A stretch of 64,000 nucleotides of DNA from Megalopta genalis (GCF_051020955.1 NW_027476681.1:94312-158311), one strand, 5' to 3'; numbered from the stretch's first letter, positions 38,781-53,270 are shown. Notes: a model not told the origin generated them from the letters alone. Program-made: numbers and translations.

Positions 38781-41700
38781 GCATGCGAAACGAACGAGTT
38801 AGCTTCAAATCCATGCGAAACACATGATTTAGCTGCAAACCAATGCGATGTAGAAGGTTTAGCTTCAAATCCATGCGATACACAAGATTTAGCTTCAAAT
38901 CAATGCGATGTAGTAGGTTCAGCTTCAAATCCATGCGACACATATGTTTTAGCTTCAAATACTTGCGATATAAGTGATATAGCTTTAAATACTGTAAGAA
39001 CAAACGAGGTAGCTTCAATTCCATGCGAGACACATGATTTAGCTTCAAATTAATTCGATGTAGAAGGTTTGGCTTCAAATCCATACGAAACACATGATTT
39101 AGCTTCAAATCAATTCGAAGGACAAGGCTTAGATTCAAATCCATGCGAAACAAATGATTTAGCTTCAAATGAATGCGAAGTAGAAGGCTTAGCTTCAAAT
39201 CCATGCAAAACAAATGGTTTAGCTACAAATACTTGTGATATATATTATTAAGCTACAACTGCATGCGAAACGAACAAGTTAGCTTCAAATCCATGCGAAA
39301 CACATGATTTAGCTGCAAATCAATGTGATGTAGAAGGCTTAGCTTCAAATCCAAGCGAAACAAATGATTTAGCTTCAAATCAATGCGATGTAGTAGGTTC
39401 AGCTTCAAATCCATGCGACACATATGTTTTAGCTTCAAATACTTGCGATATAAGTGATATAGCTTTAAATACTGTAGGAACAAACGAGGTAGCTTCAATT
39501 CCATACGAGACACATGGTTTAGCTTCAAATCAATTCGAAGGACAAGGCTTAGATTCAAATTGATGCGAAACAAATGATTTAGCTTCAAATCAATTCGAAG
39601 GACAAGGCTTAGCTTCAAATCCATGCAAAACAAATGGTTTAGCTACAAATACTTGTGATATACATTATTAAGCTACAACTGCATGCGAAACGAACGAGTT
39701 AGCTTCAAATCCATGCGAAACACATGATTTAGCTGCAAATCAATGTGATGTAGAAGGCTTAGCTTCAAATCCATGCGAAACAAATGATTTAGCTTCAAAT
39801 GAATGCGAAGTAGAAGGCTTAGCTTCAAATCCATGCAAAACAAATGGTTTAGCTACAAATACTTGTGATATACATTATTAAGCTACAACTGCATGCGAAA
39901 CGAACGACTTAGCTTCAAATCCATGCGATGCACAAGATTTAGCTTCAAATCATTGCGATGTAGTAGGTTCAGCTTCAAATCCATGCGACACATATGTTTT
40001 AGCTTCAAATACTTGCGATATATGTGATATAGCTTTAAATACTGTAGGAACAAACGAGGTAGCTTCAATTCCATACGAGACACATGGTTTAGCTTCAAAT
40101 CAATTCGAAGGACAAGGCTTAGATTCAAATTGATGCGAAACAAATGATTTAGCTTCAAATGAATGCGAAGTAGAAGGCTTAGCTTCAAATCCATGCAAAA
40201 CAAATGGTTTAGCTACAAATACTTGTGATATACATTATTAAGCTACAACTGCATGCGAAACGAACGACTTAGCTTCAAATCCATGCGATACACAAGATTT
40301 AGCTTCAAATCAATGCGATGTAGTAGGTTCAGCTTCAAATCCATGCGACACATATGTTTTAGCTTCAAATACTTGCGATATATGTGATATAGCTTTAAAT
40401 ACTGTAGGAACAAACGAGGTAGCTTCAATTCCATACGATACACATGGTTTAGCTTCAAATCAATTCGAAGGACAAGGCTTAGATTCAAATTGATGCGAAA
40501 CAAATGATTTAGCTTCAAATGAATGCGAAGTAGAAGGCTTAGCTTCAAATCCATGCAAAACAAATGGTTTAGCTACAAATACTTGTGATATACATTATTA
40601 AGCTACAACTGCATGCGAAACGAACGAGTTAGCTTCAAATCCATGCGAAACACATGATTTAGCTGCAAACCAATGCGATGTAGAAGGTTTAGCTTCAAAT
40701 CCATGCGATACACAAGATTTAGCTTCAAATCAATGCGATGTAGTAGGTTCAGCTTCAAATCCATGCGACACATATGTTTTAGCTTCAAATACTTGCGATA
40801 TAAGTGATATAGCTTTAAATACTGTAAGAACAAACGAGGTAGCTTCAATTCCATGCGAGACACATGATTTAGCTTCAAATTAATTCGATGTAGAAGGTTT
40901 GGCTTCAAATCCATACGAAACACATGATTTAGCTTCAAATCAATTCGAAGGACAAGGCTTAGATTCAAATCCATGCGAAACAAATGATTTAGCTTCAAAT
41001 GAATGCGAAGTAGAAGGCTTAGCTTCAAATCCATGCAAAACAAATGGTTTAGCTACAAATACTTGTGATATATATTATTAAGCTACAACTGCATGCGAAA
41101 CGAACAAGTTAGCTTCAAATCCATGCGAAACACATGATTTAGCTGCAAATCAATGTGATGTAGAAGGCTTAGCTTCAAATCCAAGCGAAACAAATGATTT
41201 AGCTTCAAATCAATGCGATGTAGTAGGTTCAGCTTCAAATCCATGCGACACATATGTTTTAGCTTCAAATACTTGCGATATAAGTGATATAGCTTTAAAT
41301 ACTGTAGGAACAAACGAGGTAGCTTCAATTCCATACGAGACACATGGTTTAGCTTCAAATCAATTCGAAGGACAAGGCTTAGATTCAAATTGATGCGAAA
41401 CAAATGATTTAGCTTCAAATCAATTCGAAGGACAAGGCTTAGCTTCAAATCCATGCAAAACAAATGGTTTAGCTACAAATACTTGTGATATACATTATTA
41501 AGCTACAACTGCATGCGAAACGAACGAGTTAGCTTCAAATCCATGCGAAACACATGATTTAGCTGCAAATCAATGTGATGTAGAAGGCTTAGCTTCAAAT
41601 CCATGCGAAACAAATGATTTAGCTTCAAATGAATGCGAAGTAGAAGGCTTAGCTTCAAATCCATGCAAAACAAATGGTTTAGCTACAAATACTTGTGATA

Positions 41701-42440
41701 TACATTATTAAGCTACAACTGCATGCGAAACGAACGACTTAGCTTCAAATCCATGCGATGCACAAGATTTAGCTTCAAATCATTGCGATGTAGTAGGTTC
41801 AGCTTCAAATCCATGCGACACATATGTTTTAGCTTCAAATACTTGCGATATATGTGATATAGCTTTAAATACTGTAGGAACAAACGAGGTAGCTTCAATT
41901 CCATACGAGACACATGGTTTAGCTTCAAATCAATTCGAAGGACAAGGCTTAGATTCAAATTGATGCGAAACAAATGATTTAGCTTCAAATGAATGCGAAG
42001 TAGAAGGCTTAGCTTCAAATCCATGCAAAACAAATGGTTTAGCTACAAATACTTGTGATATACATTATTAAGCTACAACTGCATGCGAAACGAACGACTT
42101 AGCTTCAAATCCATGCGATACACAAGATTTAGCTTCAAATCAATGCGATGTACTAGGTTCAGCTTCAAATCCATGCGACACATATGTTTTAGCTTCAAAT
42201 ACTTGCGATATATGTGATATAGCATTAAATACTGTAGGAACAAACGAGGTAGCTTCAATTCCATACGAGACACATGGTTTAGCTTCAAATCAATTCGAAG
42301 GACAAGGCTTAGATTCAAATTGATGCGAAACAAATGATTTAGCTTCAAATGAATGCGAAGTAGAAGGCTTAGCTTCAAATCCATGCAAAACAAATGGTTT
42401 AGCTACAAATACTTGTGATATACATTATTAAGCTACAACT
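38781..42440. repeat. Two tandem 1830-bp super-units (480+420+210+360+360)
   Basis: HORs begin at 38781, 39261, 39681, 39891, 40251, then 40611, 41091, 41511, 41721, 42081. The pairing is exact at offset 1830. Shared rare variants include CCATGCGATGCACAAG with CAAATCATTGCG (about 39921 and 41751) and CCAAGCGAAAC (about 39352 and 41182). The first four HORs look near-identical between units. The last 360-bp HOR differs at several sites (CTTTAAATACTG versus CATTAAATACTG, CGATACACATGG versus CGAGACACATGG), so it belongs to another 12-mer variant. No gene is seen. Confidence 0.92.
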
Positions 42441-44450
42441 GCATGCGAAACGAACGAGTTAGCTTCAAATCCATGCGAAACACATGATTTAGCTGCAAAC
42501 CAATGCGATGTAGAAGGTTTAGCTTCAAATCCATGCGATACACAAGATTTAGCTTCAAATCAATGCGATGTAGTAGGTTCAGCTTCAAATCCATGCGACA
42601 CATATGTTTTAGCTTCAAATACTTGCGATATAAGTGATATAGCTTTAAATACTGTAAGAACAAACGAGGTAGCTTCAATTCCATGCGAGACACATGATTT
42701 AGCTTCAAATTAATTCGATGTAGAAGGTTTGGCTTCAAATCCATACGAAACACATGATTTAGCTTCAAATCTATTCGAAGGACAAGGCTTAGATTCAAAT
42801 CCATGCGAAACAAATGATTTAGCTACAAATACTTGTGATATATATCATTTAGCTACAACTGCATGTGAAACGAACGAGTTAGCTTCAAATCCATGCGATT
42901 GACATGATTTAGCTTCAAACCAATGCGATGTAGAAGGTTTAGCTTCAAATCCATGCGATACACAAGATTTAGCTTCAAATCAATGCGATGTAGTAGGTTC
43001 AGCTTCAAATCCATGCGACACATATGTTTTAGCTTCAAATACTTGCGATATAAGTGATATAGCTTTAAATACTGTAGGAACAAACGAGGTAGCTTCAATT
43101 CCATGCGAGACACATGATTTAGCTTCAAATCAATTCGATGTAGAAGGTTTAGCTTCAAATCCATACGAAACACATGATTTAGCTTCAAATCAATTCGAAG
43201 GACATGGCTTAGATTCAAATCCATGCGAAACAAATGATTTAGCTTCAAATGAATGCGATGTAGAAGGCTTAGCTTCAAATCCACGCAAAACAAATGGTTT
43301 AGCTACAAATACTTGTGATATACATTATTAAGCTACAACTGCATGCGAAACGAACGAGTTAGCTTCAAATCCATGCGATTCACATGATTTAGCTTCAAAC
43401 CAATGCGATGTAGAAGGTTTAGCTTCAAATCCATGCGATACACAAGATTTAGCTTCACATCAATGCGATGTAGTAGGTTCAGCTTCAAATCCATGCGACA
43501 CATATGTTTTAGATTCAAATACTTGCGATATAAGTGATATAGATTTAAATACTGTAGGAACAAACGAGGTAGCTTCAAATCCATGCGAGACACATGATTT
43601 AGCTTCAAATCAATTCGATGTAGAAGGTTTAGCATCAAATCCATACGAAACACATGATTTAGCTTCAAATCAATTCGAAGGACAAGGCTTAGATTCAAAT
43701 CCATGCGAAACAAATGATTTAGCTTCAAATGAATGCGAAGTAGAAGGCTTAGCTTCAAATCCATGCAAATCAAATGGTTTAGCTACAAATACTTGTGATA
43801 TACATTATTAAGCTACAACTGCATGCGAAACGAACGAGTTAGCTTCAAATCCATGCGAAACACATGATTTCGCTGCAAATCAATGTGATGTAGAAGGCTT
43901 AGCTTCAAATCCATGCGAAACAAATGATTTAGCTTCAAATGAATGCGAAGTAGAGGGCTTAGCTTCAAATCCATGCAAAACAAATGGTTTAGCTACAAAT
44001 ACTTGTGATATATATCATTTAGCTACAACTGCATGCGAAACGAACGAGTTAGCTTCAAATCCATGCGATTCACATGATTTAGCTTCAAACCAATGCGATG
44101 TAGAAGGTTTAGCTTCAAATCCATGCGATACACAAGATTTAGCTTCAAATCAATGCGATGTAGTAGGTTCAGCTTCAAATCCATGCGACACATATGTTTT
44201 AGCTTCAAATACTTGCGATATAAGTGATATAGCTTTAAATACTGTAGGAACAAACGAGGTAGCTTCAATTCCATGCGAGACACATGATTTAGCTTCAAAT
44301 CAATTCGAAGGACAAGGCTTAGATTCAAATCCATACGAAACACATGATTTAGCTTCAAATGAATGCGAAGTAGAAGGCTTAGCTTCAAATCCATGCAAAA
44401 CAAATGGTTTAGCTACAAATACTTGTGATATACATTATTAAGCTACAACT

Positions 44451-46160
44451 GCATGCGAAACGAACGAGTTAGCTTCAAATCCATGCGAAACACATGATTT
44501 AGCTGCAAATCAATGTGATGTCGAAGGCTTAGCTTCAAATCCATGCGAAACAAATGATTTAGCTTCAAATGAATGCGAAGTAGAAGGCTTAGCTTCAAAT
44601 CCATGCAAAACAAATGGTTTAGCTACAAATACTTGTGATATACATTATTAAGCTACAACTGCATGCGAAACGAACGACTTAGCTTCAAATCCATGCGATA
44701 CACAAGATTTAGCTTCAAATCATTGCGATGTAGTAGGTTCAGCTTCAAATCCATGCGACACATATGTTTTAGCTTCAAATACTTGCGATATATGTGATAT
44801 AGCATTAAATATTGTAGGAACAAACGAGGTAGCTTCAATTCCATACGAGACACATGGTTTAGCTTCAAATCAATTCGAAGGACAAAGCTTAGATTCAAAT
44901 TGATGCGAAACAAATGATTTAGCTTCAAATGAATGCGAAGTAGAAGGCTTAGCTTCAAATCCATGCAAAACAAATGGTTTAGCTACAAATACTTGTGATA
45001 TACATTATTAAGCTACAACTGCATGCGAAACGAACGAGTTAGCTTCAAATCCATGCGAAACACATGATTTAGCTGCAAATCAATGTGATGTCGAAGGCTT
45101 AGCTTCAAATCCATGCGAAACAAATGATTTAGCTTCAAATGAATGCGAAGTAGAAGGCTTAGCTTCAAATCCATGCAAAACAAATGGTTTAGCTACAAAT
45201 ACTTGTGATATACATTATTAAGCTACAACTGCATGCGAAACGAACGACTTAGCTTCAAATCCATGCGATACACAAGATTTAGCTTCAAATCATTGCGATG
45301 TAGTAGGTTCAGCTTCAAATCCATGCGACACATATGTTTTAGCTTCAAATACTTGCGATATATGTGATATAGCATTAAATATTGTAGGAACAAACGAGGT
45401 AGCTTCAATTCCATACGAGACACATGGTTTAGCTTCAAATCAATTCGAAGGACAAGGCTTAGATTCAAATTGATGCGAAACAAATGATTTAGCTTCAAAT
45501 GAATGCGAAGTAGAAGGCTTAGCTTCAAATCCATGCAAAACAAATGGTTTAGCTACAAATACTTGTGATATACATTATTAAGCTACAACTGCATGCGAAA
45601 CGAACGAGTTAGCTTCAAATCCATGCGAAACACATGATTTAGCTGCAAATCAATGTGATGTCGAAGGCTTAGCTTCAAATCCATGCGAAACAAATGATTT
45701 AGCTTCAAATGAATGCGAAGTAGAAGGCTTAGCTTCAAATCCATGCAAAACAAATGGTTTAGCTACAAATACTTGTGATATACATTATTAAGCTACAACT
45801 GCATGCGAAACGAACGACTTAGCTTCAAATCCATGCGATACACAAGATTTAGCTTCAAATCATTGCGATGTAGTAGGTTCAGCTTCAAATCCATGCGACA
45901 CATATGTTTTAGCTTCAAATACTTGCGATATATGTGATATAGCATTAAATATTGTAGGAACAAACGAGGTAGCTTCAATTCCATACGAGACACATGGTTT
46001 AGCTTCAAATCAATTCGAAGGACAAGGCTTAGATTCAAATTGATGCGAAACAAATGATTTAGCTTCAAATGAATGCGAAGTAGAAGGCTTAGCTTCAAAT
46101 CCATGCAAAACAAATGGTTTAGCTACAAATACTTGTGATATACATTATTAAGCTACAACT
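44451..46160. repeat. Three tandem 570-bp units (7-mer + 12-mer HOR)
   Basis: The units are 44451-45020, 45021-45590 and 45591-46160, each a 210-bp HOR followed by a 360-bp HOR. All carry GATGTCGAAGG in the m3 monomer of the 7-mer, and CATTGCGATG and CATTAAATATTG in the 12-mer. The only difference I noticed is GACAAAGCTTAG at 44881 in unit 1 against GACAAGGCTTAG in the others. This is a very recent local amplification. Confidence 0.95.
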
Positions 46161-49100
46161 GCATGCGAAACGAACGAGTTAGCTTCAAATCCATGCGAAA
46201 CACATGATTTAGCTGCAAACCAATGCGATGTCGAAGGTTTAGCTTCAAATCCATGCGATACACAAGATTTAGCTTCAAATCAATGCGATGTAGTAGGTTC
46301 AGCTTCAAATCCATGCGACACATATGTTTTAGCTTCAAATACTTGCGATATAAGTGATATAGCTTTAAATACTGTAAGAACAAACGAGGTAGCTTCAATT
46401 CCATGCGAGACACATGATTTAGCTTCAAATTAATTCGATGTAGAAGGTTTGGCTTCAAATCCATACGAAACACATGATTTAGCTTCAAATCAATTCGAAG
46501 GACAAGGCTTAGATTCAAATCCATGCGAAACAAATGATTTAGCTTCAAATGAATGCGAAGTAGAAGGCTTAGCTTCAAATCCATGCAAAACAAATGGTTT
46601 AGCTACAAATACTTGTGATATATATTATTAAGCTACAACTGCATGCGAAACGAACAAGTTAGCTTCTAATCCATGCGAAACACATGATTTAGCTGCAAAT
46701 CAATGTGATGTAGAAGGCTTAGCTTCAAATCCATGCGAAACAAATGATTTAGCTTCAAATGAATGCGAAGTAGAAGGCTTAGCTTCAAATCCATGCAAAA
46801 CAAATGGTTTAGCTACAAATACTTGTGATATATATCATTTAGCTACAACTGCATGTGAAACGAACGAGTTAGCTTCAAATCCATGCGAAACACACGATTT
46901 AGCTGCAAATCAATGTGATGTAGAAGGCTTAGCTTCAAATCCATGCGAAACAAATGATTTAGCTTCAAATGAATGCGAAGTAGAAGGCTTAGCTTCAAAT
47001 CCATGCAAAACAAATGGTTTAGCTACAAATACTTGTGATATATATCATTTAGCTACAACTGCATGTGAAACGAACGAGTTAGCTTCAAATCCATGCGATA
47101 CACAAGATTTAGCTTCAAATCAATGCGATGTAGTAGGTTCAGCTTCAAATCCATGCGACACATATGTTTTAGCTTCAAATACTTGCGATATAAGTGATAT
47201 AGCTTTAAATACTGTAGGAACAAACGAGGTAGCTTCAATTCCATGCGAGACACATGATTTAGCTTCAAATCAATTCGATGTAGAAGGTTTAGCTTCAAAT
47301 CCATACGAAACACATGATTTAGCTTCAAATCAATTCGAAGGACATGGCTTAGATTCAAATCCATGCGAAACAAATGATTTAGCTTCAAATGAATGCGATG
47401 TAGAAGGCTTAGCTTCAAATCCACGCAAAACAAATGGTTTAGCTACAAATACTTGTGATATACATTATTAAGCTACAACTGCATGCGAAACGAACGAGTT
47501 AGCTTCAAATCCATGCGATTCACATGATTTAGCTTCAAACCAATGCGATGTAGAAGGTTTAGCTTCAAATCCATGCGATACACAAGATTTAGCTTCACAT
47601 CAATGCGATGTAGTAGGTTCAGCTTCAAATCCATGCGACACATATGTTTTAGATTCAAATACTTGCGATATAAGTGATATAGATTTAAATACTGTAGGAA
47701 CAAACGAGGTAGCTTCAAATCCATGCGAGACACATGATTTAGCTTCAAATCAATTCGATGTAGAAGGTTTAGCATCAAATCCATACGAAACACATGATTT
47801 AGCTTCAAATCAATTCGAAGGACAAGGCTTAGATTCAAATCCATGCGAAACAAAAGATTTAGCTTCAAATGAATGCGAAGTAGAAGGCTTAGCTTCAAAT
47901 CCATGCAAAACAAATGGTTTAGCTACAAATACTTGTGATATACATTATTAAGCTACAACTGCATGCGAAACGAACGAGTTAGCTTCAAATCCATGCGAAA
48001 CACATGATTTCGCTGCAAATCAATGTGATGTAGAAGGCTTAGCTTCAAATCCATGCGAAACAAATGATTTAGCTTCAAATGAATGCGAAGTAGAGGGCTT
48101 AGCTTCAAATCCATGCAAAACAAATGGTTTAGCTACAAATACTTGTGATATATATCATTTAGCTACAACTGCATGCGAAACGAACGAGTTAGCTTCAAAT
48201 CCATGCGATTCACATGATTTAGCTTCAAACCAATGCGATGTAGAAGGTTTAGCTACAAATCCATGCGATACACAAGATTTAGCTTCAAATCAATGCGATG
48301 TAGTAGGTTCAGCTTCAAATCCATGCGACACATATGTTTTAGCTTCAAATACTTGCGATATAAGTGATATAGCTTTAAATACTGTAGGAACAAACGAGGT
48401 AGCTTCAATTCCATGCGAGACACATGATTTAGCTTCAAATCAATTCGAAGGACAAGGCTTAGATTCAAATCCATACGAAACACATGATTTAGCTTCAAAT
48501 GAATGCGAAGTAGAAGGCTTAGCTTCAAATCCATGCAAAACAAATGGTTTAGCTACAAATACTTGTGATATACATTATTAAGCTACAACTGCATGCGAAA
48601 CGAACGAGTTAGCTTCAAATCCATGCGAAACACATGATTTAGCTGCAAATCAATGTGATGTAGAAGGCTTAGCTTCAAATCCATGCGAAACAAATGATTT
48701 AGCTTCAAATGAATGCGAAGTAGAAGGCTTAGCTTCAAATCCATGCAAAACAAATGGTTTAGCTACAAATACTTGTGATATACATTATTAAGCTACAACT
48801 GCATGCGAAACGAACGACTTAGCTTCAAATCCATGCGATACACAAGATTTAGCTTCAAATCAATGCGATGTAGTAGGTTCAGCTTCAAATCCATGCGACA
48901 CATATGTTTTAGCTTCAAATACTTGCGATATATGTGATATAGCATTAAATATTGTAGGAACAAACGAGGTAGCTTCAATTCCATACGAGACACATGGTTT
49001 AGCTTCAAATCAATTCGAAGGACAAGGCTTAGATTCAAATTGATGCGAAACGAATGATTTAGCTTCAAATGAATGCGAAGTAGAAGGCTTAGCTTCAAAT

Positions 49101-50210
49101 CCATGCAAAACAAATGGTTTAGCTACAAATACTTGTGATATACATTATTAAGCTACAACTGCATGCGAAACGAACGAGTTAGCTTCAAATCCATGCGAAA
49201 CACATGATTTAGCTGCAAACCAATGCGATGTAGAAGGTTTAGCTTCAAATCCATGCGATACACAAGATTTAGCTTCAAATCAATGCGATGTAGTAGGTTC
49301 AGCTTCAAATCCATGCGACACATATGTTTTAGCTTCAAATACTTGCGATATAAGTGATATAGCTTTAAATACTGTAAGAACAAACGAGGTAGCTTCAATT
49401 CCATGCGAGACACATGACTTAGCTTCAAATTAATTCGATGTAGAAGGTTTGGCTTCAAATCCATACGAAACACATGATTTAGCTTCAAATCAATTCGAAG
49501 GACAAGGCTTAGATTCAAATCCATGCGAAACAAATGATTTAGCTTCAAATGAATGCGAAGTAGAAGGCTTAGCTTCAAATCCATGCAAAACAAATGGTTT
49601 AGCTACAAATACTTGTGATATATATTATTAAGCTACAACTGCATGCGAAACGAACAAGTTAGCTTCTAATCCATGCGAAACACATGATTTAGCTGCAAAT
49701 CAATGTGATGTAGAAGGCTTAGCTTCAAATCCATGCGAAACAAATGATTTAGCTTCAAATGAATGCGAAGTAGAAGGCTTAGCTTCAAATCCATGCAAAA
49801 CAAATGGTTTAGCTACAAATACTTGTGATATATATCATTTAGCTACAACTGCATGTGAAACGAACGAGTTAGCTTCAAATCCATGCGATACACAAGATTT
49901 AGCTTCAAATCAATGCGATGTAGTAGGTTCAGCTTCAAATCCATGCGACACATATGTTTTAGCTTCAAATACTTGCGATATAAGTGATATAGCTTTAAAT
50001 ACTGTAGGAACAAACGAGGTAGCTTCAATTCCATGCGAAACACATGATTTAGCTTCAAATCAATTCGAAGGACATGGCTTAGATTCAAATCCATGCGAAA
50101 CAAATGATTTAGCTTCAAATGAATGCGATGTAGAAGGCTTAGCTTCAAATCCACGCAAAACAAATGGTTTAGCTACAAATACTTGTGATATACATTATTA
50201 AGCTACAACT

Positions 50211-50510
50211 GCATGCGAAACGAACGAGTTAGCTTCAAATCCATGCGATACACAAGATTTAGCTTCAAATCAATGCGATGTAGTAGGTTCAGCTTCAAAT
50301 CCATGCGACACATATGTTTTAGCTTCAAATACTTGCGATATATGTGATATAGCATTAAATATTGTAGGAACAAACGAGGTAGCTTCAATTCCATACGAGA
50401 CACATGGTTTAGCTTCAAATCAATTCGAAGGACAAGGCTTAGATTCAAATTGATGCGAAACAAATGGTTTAGCTACAAATACTTGTGATATACATTATTA
50501 AGCTACAACT
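50211..50510. repeat. 10-monomer HOR (300 bp) with a hybrid m13/m15 monomer
   Basis: The order is m1, m4-m9, m12, a hybrid monomer starting like the TGA-type m13 (TGATGCGAAAC) and ending like m15 (AAATGGTTTAGCTACAAAT), then m16. It is a 12-mer that lost 60 bp by recombination within the common ACAAATG stretch. Its only other copy is 62002-62301, inside the 11.79-kb duplication. Confidence 0.92.
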
Positions 50511-51470
50511 GCATGCGAAACGAACGAGTTAGCTTCAAATCCATGCGAAACACATGATTTAGCTGCAAACCAATGCGATGTAGAAGGTTTAGCTTCAAAT
50601 CCATGCGATACACAAGATTTAGCTTCAAATCAATGCGATGTAGTAGGTTCAGCTTCAAATCCATGCGACACATATGTTTTAGCTTCAAATACTTGCGATA
50701 TAAGTGATATAGCTTTAAATACTGTAAGAACAAACGAGGTAGCTTCAATTCCATGCGAAACACATGATTTAGCTTCAAATTAATTCGATGTAGAAGGTTT
50801 GGCTTCAAATCCATACGAAACACATGATTTAGCTTTAAATCAATTCGAAGGACAAGGCTTAGATTCAAATCCATGCGAAACAAATGATTTAGCTTCAAAT
50901 GAATGCGAAGTAGAAGGCTTAGCTTCAAATCCATGCAAAACAAATGGTTTAGCTACAAATACTTGTGATATATATTATTAAGCTACAACTGCATGCGAAA
51001 CGAACAAGTTAGCTTCAAATCCATGCGAAACACATGATTTAGCTGCAAATCAATGTGATGTAGAAGGCTTAGCTTCAAATCCATGCGAAACAAATGATTT
51101 AGCTTCAAATGAATGCGAAGTAGAAGGCTTAGCTTCAAATCCATGCAAAACAAATGGTTTAGCTACAAATACTTGTGATATATATCATTTAGCTACAACT
51201 GCATGTGAAACGAACGAGTTAGCTTCAAATCCATGCGATTCACATGATTTAGCTTCAAACCAATGCGATGTAGAAGGTTTAGCTCCAAATCCATACGAAA
51301 CACATGATTTAGCTTCAAATCAATTCGAAGGACATGGCTTAGATTCAAATCCATGCGAAACAAATGATTTAACTTCAAATGAATGCGAAGTAGAAGGCTT
51401 AGCTTCAAATCCATGCAAAACAAATGGTTTAGCTAGAAATACTTGTGATATACATTATTAAGCTACAACT

Positions 51471-51890
51471 GCATGCGAAACGAACGACTTAGCTTCAAAT
51501 CCATGCGATACACAAGATTTAGCTTCAAATCAATGCGATGTAGTAGGTTCAGCTTCAAATCCATGCGACACATATGTTTTAGCTTCAAATCAATGCGATG
51601 TAGTAGGTTCAGCTTCAAATCCATGCGACACATATGTTTTAGCTTCAAATACTTGCGATATATGTGATATAGCATTAAATATTGTAGGAACAAACGAGGT
51701 AGCTTCAATTCCATACGAGACACATGGTTTAGCTTCAAATCAATTCGAAGGACAAGGCTTAGATTCAAATTGATGCGAAACAAATGATTTAGCTTCAAAT
51801 GAATGCGAAGTAGAAGGCTTAGCTTCAAATCCATGCAAAACAAATGGTTTAGCTACAAATACTTGTGATATACATTATTAAGCTACAACT
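51471..51890. repeat. 420-bp HOR made from a 12-mer by m5-m6 duplication
   Basis: It has the same length as the 14-mers elsewhere but a different make-up: the 12-mer order with m5 and m6 present twice in a row (about 51531-51650). In the join, CATATGTTTTAGCTTCAAAT is followed directly by CAATGCGATGTAGTAGG. It recurs only at 63261-63680. Length alone would misclassify it. Confidence 0.92.
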
Positions 51891-53000
51891 GCATGCGAAA
51901 CGAACGAGTTAGCTTCAAATCCATGCGAAACACATGATTTAGCTGCAAACCAATGCGATGTAGAAGGTTTAGCTTCAAATCCATGCGATACACAAGATTT
52001 AGCTTCAAATCAATGCGATGTAGTAGGTTCAGCTTCAAATCCATGCGACACATATGTTTTAGCTTCAAATACTTGCGATATAAGTGATATAGCTTTAAAT
52101 ACTGTAAGAACAAACGAGGTAGCTTCAATTCCATGCGAGACACATGATTTAGCTTCAAATTAATTCGATGTAGAAGGTTTGGCTTCAAATCCATACGAAA
52201 CACATGATTTAGCTTCAAATCAATTCGAAGGACATGGCTTAGATTCAAATCCATGCGAAACAAATGATTTAGCTTCAAATGAATGCGAAGTAGAGGGCTT
52301 AGCTTCAAATCCATGCAAAACAAATGGTTTAGCTACAAATACTTGTAATATATATCATTTAGCTACAACTGCATGCGAAACGAACGAGTTAGCTTCAAAT
52401 CCATGCGGTTCACATGATTTAGCTTCAAACCAATGCGATGTAGAAGGTTTAGCTTCAAATCCATGCGATACACAAGATTTAGCTACAAATCAATGCGATG
52501 TAGTAGGTTCAGCTTCAAAACCATGCGACACATATGTTTTAGCTTCAAATACTTGCGATATAAGTGATATAGCTTTAAATACTGTAGGAACAAACGAGGT
52601 AGCTTCAATTCCATGCGAGACACATGATTTAGCTTCAAATCAATTCGAAGGACAAGGCTTAGATTCAAATCCATACGAAACACATGATTTAGCTTCAAAT
52701 GAATGCGAAGTAGAAGGCTTAGCTTCAAATCCATGCAAAACAAATGGTTTAGCTACAAATACTTGTGATATATATTATTAAGCTACAACTGCATGCGAAA
52801 CGAACAAGTTAGCTTCAAATCCATGCGAAACACATGATTTAGCTGCAAATCAATGTGATGTAGAAGGCTTAGCTTCAAATCCATGCGAAACAAATGATTT
52901 AGCTTCAAATGAATGCGAAGTAGAAGGCTTAGCTTCAAATCCATGCAAAACAAATGGTTTAGCTACAAATACTTGTGATATATATCATTTAGCTACAACT

Positions 53001-53270
53001 GCATGTGAAACGAACGAGTTAGCTTCAAATCCATGCGATTCACATGATTTAGCTTCAAACCAATGCGATGTAGAAGGTTTAGCTCCAAATCCATACGAAA
53101 CACATGATTTAGCTTCAAATCAATTCGAAGGACATGGCTTAGATTCAAATCCATGCGAAACAAATGATTTAACTTCAAATGAATGCGAAGTAGAAGGCTT
53201 AGCTTCAAATCCATGCAAAACAAATGGTTTAGCTAGAAATACTTGTGATATACATTATTAAGCTACAACT
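53001..53270. repeat. Representative 9-monomer HOR (270 bp)
   Basis: The order is m1 (GCATGTGAAACG), m2, m3 ending GCTCCAAAT, m11, m12 (GGACATGG), m13 ending TTTAACTTCAAAT, m14, m15 ending TTTAGCTAGAAAT, m16. It lacks m4-m10. The three marker substitutions (CTCC, TAAC, TAGAA) are shared by the 270-bp HORs at 51201, 53001, 54741, 55851, 57591 and 62992, so all descend from one deletion event. Confidence 0.93.

Larger units (their letters stand above)
42441..50990. repeat. 30-bp satellite array with 4140- and 3000-bp offset copies
   Basis: HORs begin at 42441, 42861, 43341, 43821, 44031, 44451, 44661, 45021, 45231, 45591, 45801, 46161, 46641, 46851, 47061, 47481, 47961, 48171, 48591, 48801, 49161, 49641, 49851, 50211 and 50511. 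Their lengths are 420, 480, 480, 210, 420, 210, 360, 210, 360, 210, 360, 480, 210, 210, 420, 480, 210, 420, 210, 360, 480, 210, 360, 300 and 480 bp. The run 43341-45020 reappears at 47481-49160 (offset 4140), and 46161-46850 resembles 49161-49850 (offset 3000). CCACGCAAAAC in m15 recurs near 30140, 43282, 47422 and 50152. No gene is seen. Confidence 0.95.
48660..52210. repeat. 3.5-kb segment duplicated 11.79 kb downstream, copy 1
   Basis: HOR starts 48801, 49161, 49641, 49851, 50211, 50511, 50991, 51201, 51471 and 51891 recur at 60591, 60951, 61431, 61641, 62002, 62302, 62782, 62992, 63261 and 63681. The offset is 11790, shifting to 11791 and back because of two 1-bp indels in copy 2. Unusual shared markers are GAAACGAATGATTTAGC (about 49048), CACATGACTTAGC (49411), GATTTAGCTTTAAATC (about 50826) and an internal two-monomer duplication near 51530-51650. 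The left edge lies near 48,660, where upstream sequence stops matching. Confidence 0.95.

Noticed and set aside
39927..41790. Separate insertion or novel module at the CATTGCG monomers
   Set aside because: These are single-base variants of m4 and m5 carried twice by the 1830-bp duplication, not a new element.
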